A stretch of DNA of 64,000 bases, taken from assembly GCF_003024515.2 (NCBI RefSeq), contig NZ_PYIX02000020.1, positions 1-64,000 of the forward strand, read 5' to 3'. Position numbers and translations under genes: made by a program. Under the pieces are notes generated by a model. That model worked only from the letters and a program-made list of their open reading frames with translations. It searched no databases and was not told the DNA's origin. Below, one piece after another: positions 61,579-64,000 of the stretch. The DNA is from Acinetobacter sichuanensis (GTDB lineage Bacteria > Pseudomonadota > Gammaproteobacteria > Pseudomonadales > Moraxellaceae). Numbering within the stretch: position 1 is the stretch's first letter; the number at the start of each line of letters is the position of its first letter.

Positions 61579-62640
61579 ATGATGAATATGTTAAATCAAG
61601 CTTTACAACAAACTGCTCAGGCAGAAATACAACTGAGTACACCGATTCAATTAAAACAACAATTTCCATTGCAATCATCTCTTGCTGCTCAAATTACAGA
61701 ACAGCGCCAAACCATACAAAATATTTTAACAGGTAAAGATTCACGCCTGATGGTCATTACAGGTCCATGTTCAATTCATGATCCTGTGGCTGCACTTGAA
61801 TATGCTCAAAAATTAAAAAACTTACAGCATTTAGTGTCAGACCAAATTTTTTTAGTCATGCGTACTTACATCGAAAAGCCAAGAACAACAATTGGATGGA
61901 AAGGCTACATGTATGATCCAAATCTAGATGGATCTTCAAATTTACAATTAGGCTTGGAAAAATCACGAGAATTATTTTTAAATATTATTGAAATGGGATT
62001 GCCTATTGCCAGTGAAATTCTAAGCCCAATGGCAACAGGTTATTTTGATGATTTATTGGCTTGGGGCGCGATTGGCGCGCGTACCAGTGAATCACAAATT
62101 CATCGTGAAATTTCAAGTCATATGCCATTTGCGATTGGTTTCAAAAATGGTACAGATGGTTCAATTCAAATTGCTTTAGATGCGATTCAATCTGCTTCAC
62201 ATGTTCATCAATTCATGGGGATGGGGCAGCATGGGCTACCTTGTGTTTTAGAAAGTGAAGGTAATCGTTTAGCACATTTGATTTTACGTGGTTCAAACTC
62301 TGGCTCGAATTATGATTTAGAGACAATCAATGCGATTCATGAGCGCCATCAAGGTCTATTGCCTGCACTGGTGATTGATTGTAGTCATGGTAATAGTGCA
62401 AAAAATCCATTGAATCAGCCTGAAGTTTTATCTCAAATTATTGCTGAGCGTAAAGAAAGCCATGTGCGTGGTGTGATGCTGGAAAGCCATTTGCTGGATG
62501 GACAACAAAAAATTTCTGAAAACATGATGTATGGTCAATCTGTGACAGATGGTTGTTTAGGTTGGGAAAAAACACAAAAATTATTATTGGATATGCATCA
62601 AAAAATGCAAACAGAATCATCTGCTTTGGTATGTGTTTAG
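61579..62640 (+). CDS. aroG: 3-Deoxy-7-phosphoheptulonate synthase (DAHP synthase)
   Basis: A 353-residue class I DAHP synthase that condenses PEP and erythrose 4-phosphate at the entry to the shikimate pathway. Conserved text includes ITGPCSIHDPVAALEYA, YIEKPRTTIGWKG, GARTSESQIHRE and FKNGTDGSIQIALDA. The length is usual for AroF/G/H. Which aromatic amino acid inhibits it cannot be read with certainty. It follows the aromatic-rich leader peptide, suggesting control by aminoacyl-tRNA supply. The ATG has AGGA upstream; the next ATG (61582) is equally possible. Confidence 0.93.
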   Translation: MMNMLNQALQQTAQAEIQLSTPIQLKQQFPLQSSLAAQITEQRQTIQNILTGKDSRLMVITGPCSIHDPVAALEYAQKLKNLQHLVSDQIFLVMRTYIEKPRTTIGWKGYMYDPNLDGSSNLQLGLEKSRELFLNIIEMGLPIASEILSPMATGYFDDLLAWGAIGARTSESQIHREISSHMPFAIGFKNGTDGSIQIALDAIQSASHVHQFMGMGQHGLPCVLESEGNRLAHLILRGSNSGSNYDLETINAIHERHQGLLPALVIDCSHGNSAKNPLNQPEVLSQIIAERKESHVRGVMLESHLLDGQQKISENMMYGQSVTDGCLGWEKTQKLLLDMHQKMQTESSALVCV

Positions 62641-62653
62641 GTAGATGAAACAG

Positions 62654-62690
62654 GCATTGAAGTACCGATATAAACGTACTTCAATGCTTT
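62654..62690. terminator. Terminator-like hairpin after aroG
   Basis: GCATTGAAGTAC (62654-62665) and GTACTTCAATGC (62676-62687) form a perfect 12-bp stem with a 10-nt loop, between the convergent aroG and amidotransferase genes. The T run after it is short. Confidence 0.65.
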
Positions 62691-62714
62691 ACTCATACTC
62701 AAATAAGGCTTGAA

Positions 62715-63425
62715 TTAAGACAGAGATGAATTTTGTAAAAAATGATGCAATATTTCTTGTGCTTTAGTTTCTAGTTTGACTGCATATTTTTTATTTTCTG
62801 AACGTAAATATTGAATATTGATATCTGCTTTACGTAATTCACAAGTATGCCCAATTAACCATTTTTCTAAACTCTCTGCTGTAACTTCAAGATGAAATTG
62901 TAAGGCTAAAATATTTTGTCCAAGACGAAAAGCTTGATGAGGATAAAGCGCTGAACTTGCAAGGAGTTCAGCATTTTCTGGTAAATCAAAGGTGTCACCA
63001 TGCCAGTGCAAGACAGCAGTTTCTTGTAATGTTGTTAAAGGGTTGTCGGCAAGGTCGATCAGTTGAAGAGAACTCCAACCAATTTCTTTTTGCGCTCCTG
63101 CATAAACTTTCGCACCTAAAGCATGAGCGATGAGCTGCGCACCTAAGCAGATGCCAATAGTGGGTAAGTTTTTTGCTAAACGTTGTTGTAAATATTGAAT
63201 TTCTTCAGTTAAAAAAGGATAGTCTTCAGTTTCATAAACGCCAATGGGTCCACCTAAAATAATCGTTAAACCTTCGTGTTCAAAGGCTTTTTTTAAGTTG
63301 TCAACACCAGCTTCAAAATAGCGAACACGATAACCATGTTCATATAAAGTATCTTCAAAACTGCCTAAATCTTCAAAGGAAAGGTGTTGAATGGCATAAA
63401 CAGTTTTAGGGAAATTTGAGTTCAT
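62715..63425 (-). CDS. Class I glutamine amidotransferase-like protein
   Basis: A 236-residue GATase1 protein with the nucleophile in GICLGAQLIAHALGAKVY (Cys ~93), an oxyanion loop LGGPIGVYE, and the His-Glu pair in LALQFHLEVT. It resembles GuaA-like stand-alone amidotransferases (YfeJ type) that release ammonia from glutamine or hydrolyse gamma-glutamyl compounds. No synthetase partner is adjacent, so the acceptor is unknown. It is convergent with aroG and ends at a shared hairpin. Confidence 0.82.
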   Translation of the reverse strand: MNSNFPKTVYAIQHLSFEDLGSFEDTLYEHGYRVRYFEAGVDNLKKAFEHEGLTIILGGPIGVYETEDYPFLTEEIQYLQQRLAKNLPTIGICLGAQLIAHALGAKVYAGAQKEIGWSSLQLIDLADNPLTTLQETAVLHWHGDTFDLPENAELLASSALYPHQAFRLGQNILALQFHLEVTAESLEKWLIGHTCELRKADINIQYLRSENKKYAVKLETKAQEILHHFLQNSSLS

Positions 63426-63630
63426 TTGGGATTCTTATCGTGTGAGAAATGAGGGATTACGGCGATAAAGCAAGTGTTTAATCGGCGAGTTCTGTATGAA
63501 ATTTTATTGAACTCTTTTGTAAACTCAAACCAATCTAGTAAAAAAATATATGGAAAATCATTTTAATTGCTTAAAATTAAATCATATTTAAAATGCAATT
63601 TCTATTGATTATTCTTTGTTTTTTGCTTTT

Positions 63631-64000
63631 TTATTCATTTTTATATTGCTCTAGTGCTTGATAAATAAAGTATTTACTTGATTTTAAAATGGACTCTTGG
63701 GTTTCAAGGTCAGGCATACTACGTGCTAATAGGATTGCACCAACCAACTGTGACATCAAGCCCCATGCTAATGCTTCATTACCTAAATGTTTTGTGAAAA
63801 GCTGTTGTCCACGTAGCAGTTCTTTTTTATAAAGAGATTTAATATCGTGCTCTGCGCGTGAAATTTCAGCAGCCAATGCAGGTAAAATACAGCCATGTTC
63901 AGCTTGCTGGACATGATCAATAGAAAGGTAACGTTCTATTTCAAAATCGACCCATGCTTTTACATCATGATGTGGATTTTTTTGCCATAAATGCACACTA
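63631..64000 (-). CDS. TetR-family regulator, C-terminal part (cut by window end)
   Basis: The frame is open to the window edge, so this is the 3' part of a longer gene; the apparent GTG start at 63996 should not be trusted. The ~122 residues seen are helical and end QALEQYKNE. Text such as AEHGCILPALAAEISRAEHDIK matches the effector-binding domain of TetR/AcrR repressors, in which a GCxxxALAAE-like segment is common. The helix-turn-helix would lie beyond the window. The target is unknown. Confidence 0.6.
   Translation of the reverse strand, partial: SVHLWQKNPHHDVKAWVDFEIERYLSIDHVQQAEHGCILPALAAEISRAEHDIKSLYKKELLRGQQLFTKHLGNEALAWGLMSQLVGAILLARSMPDLETQESILKSSKYFIYQALEQYKNE

Overview
The window looks like chromosome of an Acinetobacter species. 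The DNA is AT-rich. The benzoate/catechol genes read as close relatives of the A. baylyi and A. radioresistens proteins, there is a DcaP-type porin, and many short membrane proteins are typical of the genus. I see no insertion sequence, integrase, phage gene, CRISPR array, tRNA or rRNA gene.

Layout. 1-4.7 kb: a heptanucleotide repeat, an lrgAB-type pair with a divergent LysR regulator, and an HD-domain/hydrolase pair behind an 18-bp palindrome. 4.7-6.6 kb: a sulfur module (two YeeE/YedE half-transporters and a persulfide dioxygenase-like enzyme) flanked by two untracked small membrane proteins. 6.7-12 kb: a YddG-type exporter, two tandem paralogous membrane proteins, and metQ-metN-metI with a hairpin after metQ. 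12.2-18.9 kb: a DUF4116-like repeat protein, ahpF, a ferredoxin plus a U32 tRNA-hydroxylation protein, and a MerR/cation-efflux pair.

19.1-37.6 kb is the main accessory region, a large tellurite-resistance (Ter) type system in three blocks. The first holds three TerY-like vWA proteins (one frameshifted), a TerD protein, a PP2C phosphatase and a protein kinase. The second is a convergent five-gene operon of small-molecule enzymes: ATP-grasp, two phosphoribosyltransferase-type proteins, a HAD phosphatase and a CitE-like lyase. The third holds TerA, TerD, TerC, TerD, TerF, an AIM24 protein and another TerD. Six proteins carry TerD-type domains, probably a membrane-linked calcium-binding scaffold coupled to phosphorylation signalling and a nucleotide-like metabolite.

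37.7-49.2 kb holds a tautomerase, a small unknown protein and the benzoate cluster. catA is the first gene of a catA-benABCDE operon divergent from benM, followed by benK and a DcaP-like porin. Together these import benzoate, dihydroxylate it to catechol and cleave the ring. BenM-type sites are readable between benM and catA, and all four non-overlapping junctions of the operon carry a hairpin.

49.2-64 kb is housekeeping and mixed: a DMT transporter divergent from a MocR regulator, a methyltransferase, a phospholipase D-type lipoprotein, glutathione-dependent formaldehyde dehydrogenase, a DUF333/I78 lipoprotein, an aromatic aminotransferase, a YbfF-type esterase, a GGDEF-EAL protein, and aroG behind an aromatic-rich leader peptide and a structured leader with an intrinsic terminator. 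A glutamine amidotransferase and the 3' part of a TetR-like gene end the window.
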